56,280 bases of DNA, taken from the NCBI GenBank assembly GCA_046590205.1, contig JBKJTT010000085.1:1-56280 (forward strand). Direction: 5' to 3'. The stretch is from DATDEW01 sp046590205. Lineage in GTDB: Bacteria; Bacteroidota; Ignavibacteria; Palsa-1295. Position numbers and translations under genes: made by a program. Of this stretch, positions 18,257-25,448 are shown piece by piece; position 1 is the first letter of the stretch, and each line of letters begins with the position of its first letter. The notes below the pieces were generated by a model. The model was not told the DNA's origin and searched no databases. It saw only the letters and a list, made by a program, of their open reading frames with translations.

Positions 18257-18264
18257 CAAATATA
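18257..18264 (-). promoter_or_regulatory. TATATTTG promoter-like element
   Basis: On the minus strand this octamer matches TAnnTTTG exactly. It points toward the porin/pst operon, about 330 bases upstream of the porin start, and would transcribe the shared repeat block. The -33 position is only a partial match. Confidence 0.35.
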
Positions 18265-18432
18265 CGGAATAATTTGGCATACCACATAAAAAGCGAAATT
18301 TTGTTCGTAATTTATAGTAAATCAATGGATTATGAGTATTTAGATTACTAACTTGCGATGACGATAGCTTCTTAACTCCATCTGAGTTATCCAGAGCGGG
18401 TACCAGTGGAATTGTATTAATGAACTGAATGA

Positions 18433-19200
18433 ATGAAAATCGGTTTGGTATGCAAGTTATTATACAAACACGCAATGCCAATTTATACTTTATCGGAATT
18501 ACTGTGCGAAAAAAACACACCCTTGTATAATGAGATTTCTCAATCTCAAACTATAGAGTTACAAGATAGCAATGACGGTCAGTGGTATCATGTCTATGAT
18601 GAGAGTGCAAAAAAGCATGTCATTGAATGCTCTAAGACCGATAAGCCTCACGAGTGTTTTACTCATGAATTATTACACGCTAAGATGTACTGCGATGGGT
18701 TCGTTGACCCCCTCTTTACTGATGAAACGGGTGATCCCGATATTCACTCTAAGCTAATTGGACACCTCAGAAATATTTTTCAACACTTCATTATGTATGA
18801 CCAGTTTATCAAACTAGGATTTGATGGTCAAAATTTTATCTTAGACGAGGACAGCGTAAATGAGACCATAGATACCTTTCTACTCGATTATGAAGAAATA
18901 AAGAAAGGCGATGGGCAACCACCTAAATCCCTTCATGTAGCAATTCAGTATTTGACACTAGTCAGTCCACCGACTATTAAAAATGCAAGTGCACTGAAAA
19001 CTCGTTTTGAAGATACTTTTGGAGCATCTTTTTTAAAGCTTTTAGATAAAGTAATTGAAGATTGGAAAGCAGACTGTTCACTAAATTTGTCGTTTACCCT
19101 TGCAAAATTTTTTGCGGTTTGTGGGTATAAAAATATCGGATTTTCTAATACTGAAAATCAAGAGGATATGATTGTTTCAGGCAATCTATCAAGAATATAA
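18433..19200 (+). CDS. Unknown protein with an HExxH motif, possible metallopeptidase
   Basis: A 255-residue protein from the ATG at 18433; the ATG at 18475 (MPIYTLSEL) is an equally good start. There is no signal peptide or membrane segment. The only recognisable motif is CFTHELLHAKMYCDGF, with H78-E79-L-L-H82, the zinc-binding HExxH of gluzincin-type peptidases. About 35 residues on, a His in QHFIMYDQFIKLGF could be the third ligand. I do not recognise the family. The gene is AT-rich relative to its flanks and converges on the nuclease-ATPase gene with 66 bases between. The context suggests a two-gene accessory, possibly defence, locus. Confidence 0.6.
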   Translation: MKIGLVCKLLYKHAMPIYTLSELLCEKNTPLYNEISQSQTIELQDSNDGQWYHVYDESAKKHVIECSKTDKPHECFTHELLHAKMYCDGFVDPLFTDETGDPDIHSKLIGHLRNIFQHFIMYDQFIKLGFDGQNFILDEDSVNETIDTFLLDYEEIKKGDGQPPKSLHVAIQYLTLVSPPTIKNASALKTRFEDTFGASFLKLLDKVIEDWKADCSLNLSFTLAKFFAVCGYKNIGFSNTENQEDMIVSGNLSRI

Positions 19201-19266
19201 GTTTTTTATAATTACTACGTGACACCCCATTTCTATTTATGAAATAGTACAGTTGATCTTACTCAT

Positions 19267-21087
19267 CTATTGAACAAATAAATTATCTGTAAGATGTTTT
19301 TGAGGCCTTGGCGCAGGCTTTTCACCCCTCCCTCTTACATAACCTTCTGGCGCTAGGCGACTGTGCCTAGCCCAGTCTAACATGATTTTGACAATAACTT
19401 CTGATGTAGAATCCGACCAATCAGTATTAAGTTTTTTTACTAATAGTTTCCCCAATTCTTTTAAAGAAATTCTTACCTGATTATTCATAAGTATTTCAAT
19501 AAATATCTTAAATGATTCAATATTCAGTGCTTTCTTCCCGAATATTTCTGCCCTTGAATCTGGCTTTGATACGAAGTCCCAAAAGGAGTCAGAAAAGTAT
19601 ATTCTATTGTCAATAGCAGAGGTGAAACCAAGCATTTCTAACATCACTAGAGACTTATAACGAGTACTTGGTTTGAAGCCAGTCCAGTCAATTGCTTTTT
19701 TATTGGTAATAGCTGAAGAAATTCTCAGTGCAAGTGTTTCAATTGGAGTATACTGTATAGCAGGATACTGTATTTTTCTACCTCGAACTCCATATTCTCT
19801 CTCTCTAATCTCACTACCAGGAGAATACTCTTCAATAACGGATTTTTTATAATTATACAAAGAGAGCCTTGAAAATTGCATCCATCGAGCGATTGTTTTT
19901 GCGTATGTTTCCCAAGTAGATTCAGAAGCTGTTATATACGGACAAAGTCGCGAAATTTGCAAAGCCATTTCTTTAATTGATAGGTTCTGATGAGACTCTA
20001 GAGTATTTAAGATATCTCTAACTATCCTATTCCTATTAAGCTTGTCATTCAAATGACTTCGCAGTTCATCATTACGAGACTCTCTATCGCTTGACAAATC
20101 TAAGGAGTAACAAAGTATGTTTTCAGCTACGTCGATAATCCCTAGCAATTTTAAATCGCGAATAATATTGTAACAGCTATTTGTTGTCACCCTTAGATTT
20201 GCTTGCAACTCTTGAATAGTAATTGATTCCTTGTTGCTCGGAATCATATCCATTGCCTTCAGCACACTGCCTATTTGAGCTCTTAATATATAATTTTCCT
20301 GAGTTGGTAGTCTCCCTGTATTTAAGAAATCTCTAAATATGTCCCAATAGATATCGTATTTAGACCCTATCCTTACTATCAGTCGAAGATTTACTAAAGA
20401 TCTCACCACTTCTTCATCGAACTCTTCACCTAATTCTTGTACACTCATAGGAGCTATTTTTGCAATTCGCTTCAATGTGTCTTCTTGGTCTGGAGTTAGT
20501 CCTTTTAAGTCAGCCGTAAACAGCTCTTCTACGTTAAGTAAACTTGTAGCAATTTCAGATTGAATTACTCCACTTTCTCTTTGTACCTTTACATGGGCAC
20601 ATAGTTTTTTCAATAGCCATGGAAATCCTTGTGAAAATTCCGAGAGAAAAAATTTTAGGTCACTTCTAAGTTTTGTGTGAAGTTCAGCCTCTAGTTTATT
20701 GAATAAGGACTGAGTCTCTGTGTCTGTGAATGGATTTAGAGATATTGGCTTACAAGATGTAATAATATCATCCCTAAGACTATAGGGAAATTCAGAAACT
20801 CCAACTATCAAATCTGTCTTCCATGAGAAAGACAAAACAATATTTAGCTGTAGGTCAGAAATCTTTAATAATAGATTCTTTATTTGACGTAGTATCTCTT
20901 GTAGGTAAAAAATATTTTCAAACTGGTCAAAGAATACAAATAAAACACGTCCATTTTCCTTTAAAACATTATCTATCTTTTGCAACTGAGAAATAAGATT
21001 GTTATATCCTGATATGTCTTCGAAAGGAAATTCTCTAAACTCTTCTTCTTCTTTAAGTCGTGAAAAAATGTAATCAGCAACTCGCAT
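19267..21087 (-). CDS. C-terminal part of a frameshifted nuclease-ATPase: ATPase core and winged-helix-like region
   Basis: 606 residues from the first ATG in this frame, but the homologous frame opens earlier and continues from the upstream fragment. It starts just after the P-loop region: Walker B is VLFVFFDQFE (48-57), followed by a sensor-like LQLNIVLSFSWKTD. Next come an ATPase lid and several winged-helix-like units (EDTLKRIAKIAPMSVQELGEEF and SITIQELQANLRVTTNSCYNIIRDL, for example), then a C-terminal region of unknown function. By itself it lacks Walker A and the nuclease. Together with 21150-22076 it makes one gene of about 936 residues resembling restriction-endonuclease-like STAND or AAA proteins of defence islands. 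It is probably non-functional unless the break is a sequencing error. Confidence 0.75.
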   Translation of the reverse strand: MRVADYIFSRLKEEEEFREFPFEDISGYNNLISQLQKIDNVLKENGRVLFVFFDQFENIFYLQEILRQIKNLLLKISDLQLNIVLSFSWKTDLIVGVSEFPYSLRDDIITSCKPISLNPFTDTETQSLFNKLEAELHTKLRSDLKFFLSEFSQGFPWLLKKLCAHVKVQRESGVIQSEIATSLLNVEELFTADLKGLTPDQEDTLKRIAKIAPMSVQELGEEFDEEVVRSLVNLRLIVRIGSKYDIYWDIFRDFLNTGRLPTQENYILRAQIGSVLKAMDMIPSNKESITIQELQANLRVTTNSCYNIIRDLKLLGIIDVAENILCYSLDLSSDRESRNDELRSHLNDKLNRNRIVRDILNTLESHQNLSIKEMALQISRLCPYITASESTWETYAKTIARWMQFSRLSLYNYKKSVIEEYSPGSEIREREYGVRGRKIQYPAIQYTPIETLALRISSAITNKKAIDWTGFKPSTRYKSLVMLEMLGFTSAIDNRIYFSDSFWDFVSKPDSRAEIFGKKALNIESFKIFIEILMNNQVRISLKELGKLLVKKLNTDWSDSTSEVIVKIMLDWARHSRLAPEGYVRGRGEKPAPRPQKHLTDNLFVQ

Positions 21088-21149
21088 TACAAACTGCGTA
21101 GAAGAAGCTGATCTAGAATCAATAGCATATGCGAAATGATTGTCCAGTT

Positions 21150-22076
21150 TTAGTGATCTGAAAGCTTTAATACAAGAGAGCTTTTACCCCAGCCTGAGTT
21201 TGCCTCTATAAGTAATCCTCTATATTTATTAACTCCCTCCAATAAATCTTTAGTAAAATCCGTTATTTCACTAACTACTTCTTGCCGACCTACGAAATAT
21301 TCAGGCGAAGAAGGAAATTGGTATTCAAAGCATGAAGAGCTACCTCTTACGGTAACTACTTCTTCAAGTCTATCCTGTTCAATATTTATTAAAGCATGAG
21401 AGGTCTCCAGATTTATTCTTCTATAGCCTGATAATTCAGAAAAAATATCCTCAATAAATTGTACACTTTCTACTTCAGTGATTGGATCACCTCTATCATC
21501 AAAAATAACATATTTATCTTTGAATGCTGAGCCAGCAGAAATTACGTATTGTATTATGAATAAGCCCTTTGATGTATAAAGCACATCATAATCCGCCACT
21601 TTACCTGTTGTACTTTTAATCTTATTTTGGATAACAGATAAATTTGTTGCTAACCCAGATTTAAAAATTGTTTCTATTACATCACTTTCATTCAATATTC
21701 GCAATGTGATTTCTGAGTTTGCTTCGCAATACTCTTTATAAAAACCTTTAGCATGCGTATTAATATCTGGTATTGCAATAAAGACGCCTTCAGATTTCCT
21801 TTCCTTAAACCACGAAGTCATATACTTTCCAAAAAATGCTTGTAATTTTGGTGAGTCTACTTCAGTGTCATAGCATTTGCATTCTGCATAAAGTTTGGTC
21901 CGGCCAATTCTGGTTCTTCCCTCAATATCAATCTCCATCCCTGAGCGATTTATGCTTGTGTCTTCTACTTCGTATCCATGGAAGGAAAAAACTTTACGCA
22001 TAAACTCCTCAAACAACTTACCTTTCTCAACATTTTTTTTCCCTAATGTTTTAGAATCTGCGAGAATTTTCAGCAT
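21150..22076 (-). CDS. N-terminal part of the frameshifted gene: PD-(D/E)xK nuclease plus P-loop
   Basis: 308 residues from the ATG at 22076. Residues 15-140 form a restriction-endonuclease (Mrr_cat-like) fold: GMEID with D50, then AECK with E65 and K67, the D...ExK catalytic set. A middle region of unknown fold follows. FVGRQEVVSEI (261-271) opens an AAA_16/STAND-type ATPase, and the P-loop ANSGWGKSS (292-300) comes just before the stop. The stop is caused by a frame change near 21150: one extra T in the AAAA-containing stretch would restore reading into the downstream fragment. Such nuclease-ATPase fusions sense infection or invading DNA in several defence systems; that role is inferred here. 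Confidence 0.75.
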   Translation of the reverse strand: MLKILADSKTLGKKNVEKGKLFEEFMRKVFSFHGYEVEDTSINRSGMEIDIEGRTRIGRTKLYAECKCYDTEVDSPKLQAFFGKYMTSWFKERKSEGVFIAIPDINTHAKGFYKEYCEANSEITLRILNESDVIETIFKSGLATNLSVIQNKIKSTTGKVADYDVLYTSKGLFIIQYVISAGSAFKDKYVIFDDRGDPITEVESVQFIEDIFSELSGYRRINLETSHALINIEQDRLEEVVTVRGSSSCFEYQFPSSPEYFVGRQEVVSEITDFTKDLLEGVNKYRGLLIEANSGWGKSSLVLKLSDH

Positions 22077-22208
22077 AAAGGTGATTATTTAACTAATTGA
22101 TTATTTCACAAAATAGAACAAGGTAATTACAAAGGAATTTCACCATTATTTGTAAGTATGACAATCAATCACTGTTTTGTAAGATGAGATTACTAGCCCA
22201 CCCCCCAC

Positions 22209-22244
22209 AAAAAAAAGCGAGGCAGTATTTCTACTGCCTCGCTT
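22209..22244 (-). terminator. Terminator of the RNA-binding protein gene
   Basis: A perfect 13-bp stem (22215-22227 with 22232-22244) with a 4-base loop is followed on the minus strand by eight T. It lies about 35 bases after the stop codon. Confidence 0.9.
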
Positions 22245-22279
22245 GGAAAGTGATTTACACTTTATGGGGTTGGTGTCGC

Positions 22280-22660
22280 TTAGTAGCGTCCGCCACCGCC
22301 GCCGCCACGGTATCCACCGCCGCCGCCGCCACCACCACGACTGCCACCGCCGCCACCAGAACCGCCGCGGTATCCACCGCCGCCGCCCGGACGACCGCCG
22401 CCACCAGAGCGCTGCTCCATTGGGCGTGCTTCGTTCACGGTAAGTGTACGACCTTCAAGAGTTGCCTCATGAAGTTCTGCAATAGCTTTCGTTGCTGCTT
22501 CATCATCAGCCATCTCGACGAAACCAAAGCCTTTTGAGCGGCCAGTATCGCGGTCTGTGATGATCTTAGCACTTGTGATTTCGCCGTAGCTTGTGAACAT
22601 GCCTGAAAGGTCGTTCTCGTCTACTGAATAAGGCAGTCCGCCTACATATATCTTTTTCAT
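22280..22660 (-). CDS. RRM-type RNA-binding protein with glycine-rich tail
   Basis: A 126-residue protein from the ATG at 22660; the frame extends further upstream but that part has no homology and starts without a good codon. One RRM: RNP2 IYVGGL (4-9) and RNP1 KGFGFVEM (43-50), with both aromatic positions present. Residues 86-126 are nearly all Gly with scattered Arg, Tyr and Ser, an RGG-like tail. Proteins of this build are common in Bacteroidota and cyanobacteria, bind RNA and often respond to cold. The gene stands alone with its own terminator. Confidence 0.93.
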   Translation of the reverse strand: MKKIYVGGLPYSVDENDLSGMFTSYGEITSAKIITDRDTGRSKGFGFVEMADDEAATKAIAELHEATLEGRTLTVNEARPMEQRSGGGGRPGGGGGYRGGSGGGGGSRGGGGGGGGYRGGGGGGRY

Positions 22661-22895
22661 TGTCTGAATCTGTTGAATTATTTTTAGTAATGCTTTACGG
22701 AATGCGCTTGGAAAGGAATCTCTCTTGGGTGAGCAGGCAGTAGGATCAGAACCGAAACCGGTAACCAAAACGCTGGATGCAGACAAGTAAAACCTCGAAA
22801 CACAAAAACCTAAAAGCTTGAATACGGACACTATAACATCAAAGGTGGGAAGAGAAGTTCAGCTATTTTGTGGGTAACTTGGGGAGGGGTTTGGG

Positions 22896-23012
22896 TAGTG
22901 GTTAGTGGCCAGTGATTAGTGGTTAGTGGGGGAGGGGATGGGGTTAGGCGCAGAGTTCGCAAAGGGTCCCGAGCCCCGACTTCACTCACTAATCACTAGC
23001 CACTAACCACTA
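22896..23012. repeat. Imperfect inverted repeat, 26-base arms
   Basis: The arms 22896-22921 and 22987-23012 are reverse complements at 25 of 26 positions. They are built from repeats of AGTGGTTAGTGG and its complement, 65 bases apart, so they could form a long cruciform or a hairpin in RNA. The patch at 18222-18244 is a degenerate relative. Confidence 0.65.
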
Positions 23013-23053
23013 TCCACTCACCCAGTTTCACGGCTTGGGGTGAAAAAATCTCG

Positions 23054-23061
23054 TATATTTG
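23054..23061 (+). promoter_or_regulatory. Promoter -7 element of the cytochrome oxidase genes
   Basis: TATATTTG, an exact match to the Bacteroidota -7 box, 36 bases before the GTG start of the subunit III gene. No clear TTTG box at 19-21 bases upstream. Confidence 0.5.
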
Positions 23062-23096
23062 CATAACTGTAGTTGTTCACTATTTTGAGTTAACAC

Positions 23097-24029
23097 GTGT
23101 CAGAAATAGCTTTACATCACTCCGACGCCGAACATCATGCACCGCCGCCAACGAGCACCGGCACATCGATGGGCAAGGTATTCATGTGGCTCTTCCTGTG
23201 TCAGGATGCGCTCATGTTCATGGGTCTTTTTGCGGCATATCTCTCGGTACGTATGGGTATCGGCGATGCCTGGCCCTCGCCGAATAACCACAGCGCCATA
23301 GAGCATTACCCGCTCGATATTAATCTGACGGCTATCAATACGTTCGTCCTTATCTGCTCATCGGTCACGATGGTAATGGCAGTGCAGGCGGCACACTTCA
23401 AGGATAACAAAGGCGCCTTCAAGTGGCTGCTCTTTACGATTCTTGGCGGCTCTATTTTCCTCGGCGTACAAGTCTATGAATACTACCATCTCATCGTTGG
23501 CGACAACATGGGAATGGAAAAGAGTCTTTTCGATGCCACGTTCTTCGCGCTGACGGGCTTCCATGGTATCCACGTATTTTCCGGCGTTGCATATCTCTCG
23601 GCAGTTGCTATAGCAACGAAACTTGGTCATAAGCAATACAAAGATGTCGGCATCATGGAATGGATATTCCGCGTCGTCTCTGTCGGACTTACGATCTATT
23701 TTGCAGTCAATACACTTGGTCTCTGGAAAGACGGACCGTTCATCCTAAAGTACCTCTTTATACTTCCGCTTGCAGTCGGTGGCTCGTACTTCCTTCCGTT
23801 CATCGGACCGGCGCTCTTCTTATGGTTTGTGCCGTTCGCAGATTTCCCGCCTATTCCGCATGTAGCGCTTTCGCTTGTCGGCGGTTCTGTCATCTTTATT
23901 ATGTATCGCGGTATCAAGTGGCTTCGCGGACGTAATGACTTGCCCGAGCTTATCGAAATTTCAGGTCTTTACTGGCACTTTGTTGATCTTATCTGGATCA
24001 TTCTCTTCACACTTGTTTACCTTCTCTAA
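23097..24029 (+). CDS. coxC: Cytochrome c oxidase subunit III with an inserted membrane region
   Basis: A 310-residue membrane protein with a GTG start (MSEIALHHSD). The body is standard subunit III: MGKVFMWLFLCQDALMFMGLFAAYLS, then ATFFALTGFHGIHVFSGVAYL and the closing EISGLYWHFVDLIWIILFTLVYLL. Subunit III supports the heme-copper oxidase core and proton uptake. It is about 100 residues longer than usual because residues 182-284, between the sixth and seventh helices, contain roughly four extra hydrophobic segments. Subunit IV follows, but subunits I and II do not lie upstream; the neighbour there is the RRM gene. Confidence 0.9.
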   Translation: MSEIALHHSDAEHHAPPPTSTGTSMGKVFMWLFLCQDALMFMGLFAAYLSVRMGIGDAWPSPNNHSAIEHYPLDINLTAINTFVLICSSVTMVMAVQAAHFKDNKGAFKWLLFTILGGSIFLGVQVYEYYHLIVGDNMGMEKSLFDATFFALTGFHGIHVFSGVAYLSAVAIATKLGHKQYKDVGIMEWIFRVVSVGLTIYFAVNTLGLWKDGPFILKYLFILPLAVGGSYFLPFIGPALFLWFVPFADFPPIPHVALSLVGGSVIFIMYRGIKWLRGRNDLPELIEISGLYWHFVDLIWIILFTLVYLL

Positions 24030-24050
24030 TTTTAGCAAAGGAATTTAGAT

Positions 24051-24359
24051 ATGTCACATACGGCAGATACGCAGCCAACGAATCATACAAAAAGCTACCT
24101 CAAGATCTTCGGCGCACTCTTCGTGCTGACGGTCATCGAGGTTGTCATCGCGCAAGTAGGCATTCCCTATGCCATGCTTGTGATACTTCTTGTCGCACTT
24201 GCACTTGTTAAGGCAGGGCTTGTCGCTGTGTACTTCATGCACTTGAAGTACGAGTCACGTTTTCTTTCTGTCATCGCATACGCACCTCTTGCGGTAGCAA
24301 GCATACTGATCATTATGGTGAGCATGGAATGGCTCTTCCAGCCACATTGGTTATTCTAA
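24051..24359 (+). CDS. Cytochrome c oxidase subunit IV, prokaryotic type
   Basis: A 102-residue protein with three membrane helices (YLKIFGALFVLTVIEVVIA, AMLVILLVALALVKAGLVAVYFMHLKYE and a final one). The second, with KAGLVAVYFMHLK, is the signature of the COX4_pro family, a small accessory subunit of bacterial aa3-type oxidases. It starts 21 bases after subunit III and should be in the same transcript. Confidence 0.93.
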   Translation: MSHTADTQPTNHTKSYLKIFGALFVLTVIEVVIAQVGIPYAMLVILLVALALVKAGLVAVYFMHLKYESRFLSVIAYAPLAVASILIIMVSMEWLFQPHWLF

Positions 24360-24360
24360 A

Positions 24361-24480
24361 TTGGTAAGCCCCGAACCTGATCGAAAAAAGAAGATGCAGC
24401 TCCTATTTATGGGGCTGGCTATCTGGATATTCTTCATCTTCCTGTTCCTCATCTTCGTTATCTTTGTTGACTGGCAATAG
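24361..24480 (+). CDS. Small single-pass membrane protein in the cox cluster
   Basis: A very short gene. The frame from a TTG at 24361 gives 39 residues; the ATG at 24394 gives 28. The sequence is a basic, charged head (PEPDRKKK) followed by one strongly hydrophobic helix (LLFMGLAIWIFFIFLFLIF) and VDWQ. It begins one base after the subunit IV stop. It resembles the tiny single-helix subunits found in oxidase operons, but no family can be named. Confidence 0.4.
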   Translation: MVSPEPDRKKKMQLLFMGLAIWIFFIFLFLIFVIFVDWQ

Positions 24481-24535
24481 AGAACCTTTCCTTCATTTTC
24501 TCCCTGTATAATTGTACCAAATAACGATTACCTTG

Positions 24536-25234
24536 ATGAAGCACTGCTCTTGGATACGGCTCTGTTCTTTGCTCACTATCTGCTTTATGCTCGGTTGTGA
24601 TGCCTCACCCGGGGGTAAGACAGAAAAAGTACTCAACCAATTTCAAAAGTTCAATGACGGGGTGCAAGCATCGGTCTTTGATTCAACAAAACTTGTCGCT
24701 CCGATTGCCGATAAAGACCTTACACCGGAATCCAAATTCCGAACCAATAGTTATCGAACAGATACGCCGACATCTGATACTTCGGGTGGCTGGCGCCTTG
24801 AGGTACAGGGCTTGGTCAAATATCCGGGACTTTATACCCTTGATATGATCAAGTCACTTGGCACAACAGTGCAAAATACAAAGCACGTTTGTGTCGAGGG
24901 ATGGAGCCAGAATGTTAAATGGGGTGGGACGCGGTTACGTGATTTCCTTGATTGGATAGGCACGAACTCCGATGCAAAATATGTCTATGTAGAATGTTCC
25001 GATAAGTATTATACTTCCTACGACATGGCAAGCGCACGACATCCGCAAACACTACTCTGCTATGAAGCATATAACAAACCCTTGACTCTCAAGCACGGGG
25101 CACCTTGCAGAATTGTGATGCCGACAAAACTGGGCTATAAAAGCGCAAAGTGGGTTACAAAAATTTTAGTTACTAATACAAAACCGGGTGGGTATTGGGA
25201 AGACAAAGGATATGACTGGAATGCGGGGTTATAG
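24536..25234 (+). CDS. Molybdopterin-dependent oxidoreductase of the sulfite oxidase fold, lipoprotein
   Basis: A 232-residue protein from the ATG at 24536 (a TTG 24 bases upstream is less likely). The N-terminus is a lipoprotein signal ending LTICFMLGC, with the lipidated Cys at 21. The catalytic domain matches Oxidored_molyb (SUOX/YedY-like): WRLEVQGLVKYPGLYTL, the Mo ligand Cys119 in HVCVEGWSQNVKWGG, and GAPCRIVMPTKLGYKSAKWV. It should reduce or oxidise a small sulfur compound or oxidised protein in the periplasm, with electrons carried by the cytochrome b encoded two genes downstream. There is no twin-arginine motif, although molybdoenzymes are normally Tat substrates. Confidence 0.88.
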   Translation: MKHCSWIRLCSLLTICFMLGCDASPGGKTEKVLNQFQKFNDGVQASVFDSTKLVAPIADKDLTPESKFRTNSYRTDTPTSDTSGGWRLEVQGLVKYPGLYTLDMIKSLGTTVQNTKHVCVEGWSQNVKWGGTRLRDFLDWIGTNSDAKYVYVECSDKYYTSYDMASARHPQTLLCYEAYNKPLTLKHGAPCRIVMPTKLGYKSAKWVTKILVTNTKPGGYWEDKGYDWNAGL

Positions 25235-25448
25235 TATTATCGTAGTAATACTATTTTTCTGTGTTACTGGATGCCCCAGTAGTAACGAGAATGATGTCGT
25301 CGTTATTCGAGATACAAAAAGTTATCATAAAGACGGTTGCCCTCCAACCGTCATGGCTCGAACTGAACGTATGCCGAAAGACTCCGCGCTACAACAAGGG
25401 ATGAATCCTTGTCCAAACTGCATGAATGAAGAAGCAAAAGGCAAATAA
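25221..25448 (+). CDS. Small lipoprotein with a possible zinc-binding Cys pattern
   Basis: Starting at the ATG at 25221 (overlapping the previous gene by 14 bases) gives 75 residues: a lipoprotein signal (YSIIVVILFFCVTGC) and then YHKDGCPP...MARTERMPKDSALQQGMNPCPNC. The spaced YH..GC......A...G..PC..C layout resembles the small Ada-like zinc domain found in secreted and competence-associated proteins; this is inference. The gene lies between the molybdoenzyme and its cytochrome b with overlaps on both sides, so it probably belongs to the same complex, for example as an electron or metal carrier. Confidence 0.65.
   Translation: MRGYSIIVVILFFCVTGCPSSNENDVVVIRDTKSYHKDGCPPTVMARTERMPKDSALQQGMNPCPNCMNEEAKGK

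Larger units (their letters stand above)
17931..18432. other. Gene-free intergenic region with repeat blocks and promoter-like sites
   Basis: About 500 bases lie between the porin gene and the accessory island. They hold two TAnnTTTG-like sites pointing toward the phosphate operon, a short hairpin near 18042-18057, a block shared with the region near 42.6 kb (18121-18174) and a CACT/CCACT-rich patch (18222-18244) resembling the inverted repeat near 22.9 kb. No protein-coding frame is convincing. Confidence 0.6.
22661..23096. other. Intergenic region with a large inverted repeat and the coxC promoter
   Basis: About 435 bases without a gene. Its right half holds a 26-base inverted repeat (see separate entry) and a G-rich stretch between the arms; a TATATTTG element follows, 36 bases before the cox start. 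The left half holds the 5' region of the RRM gene. Confidence 0.6.

Noticed and set aside
19267..22076. Programmed -1 frameshift in the nuclease-ATPase gene
   Set aside because: No X_XXY_YYZ slippery heptamer in the right frame is present before the stop; a plain base loss explains the frame change better.
22280..22440. Tandem repeat or CRISPR-like array in the GC-rich stretch
   Set aside because: It is the coding sequence of a Gly-rich protein tail (GGN codons); there are no regular spacers.
22661..22831. 57-codon upstream extension of the RRM protein
   Set aside because: Homology begins exactly at the ATG at 22660, and the extension has no recognisable motif or reasonable start.
24512..24535. 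TTG start for the molybdoenzyme, to supply a Tat motif
   Set aside because: The extra residues (YQITITLMK) contain no twin arginine, so extending does not create a Tat signal.
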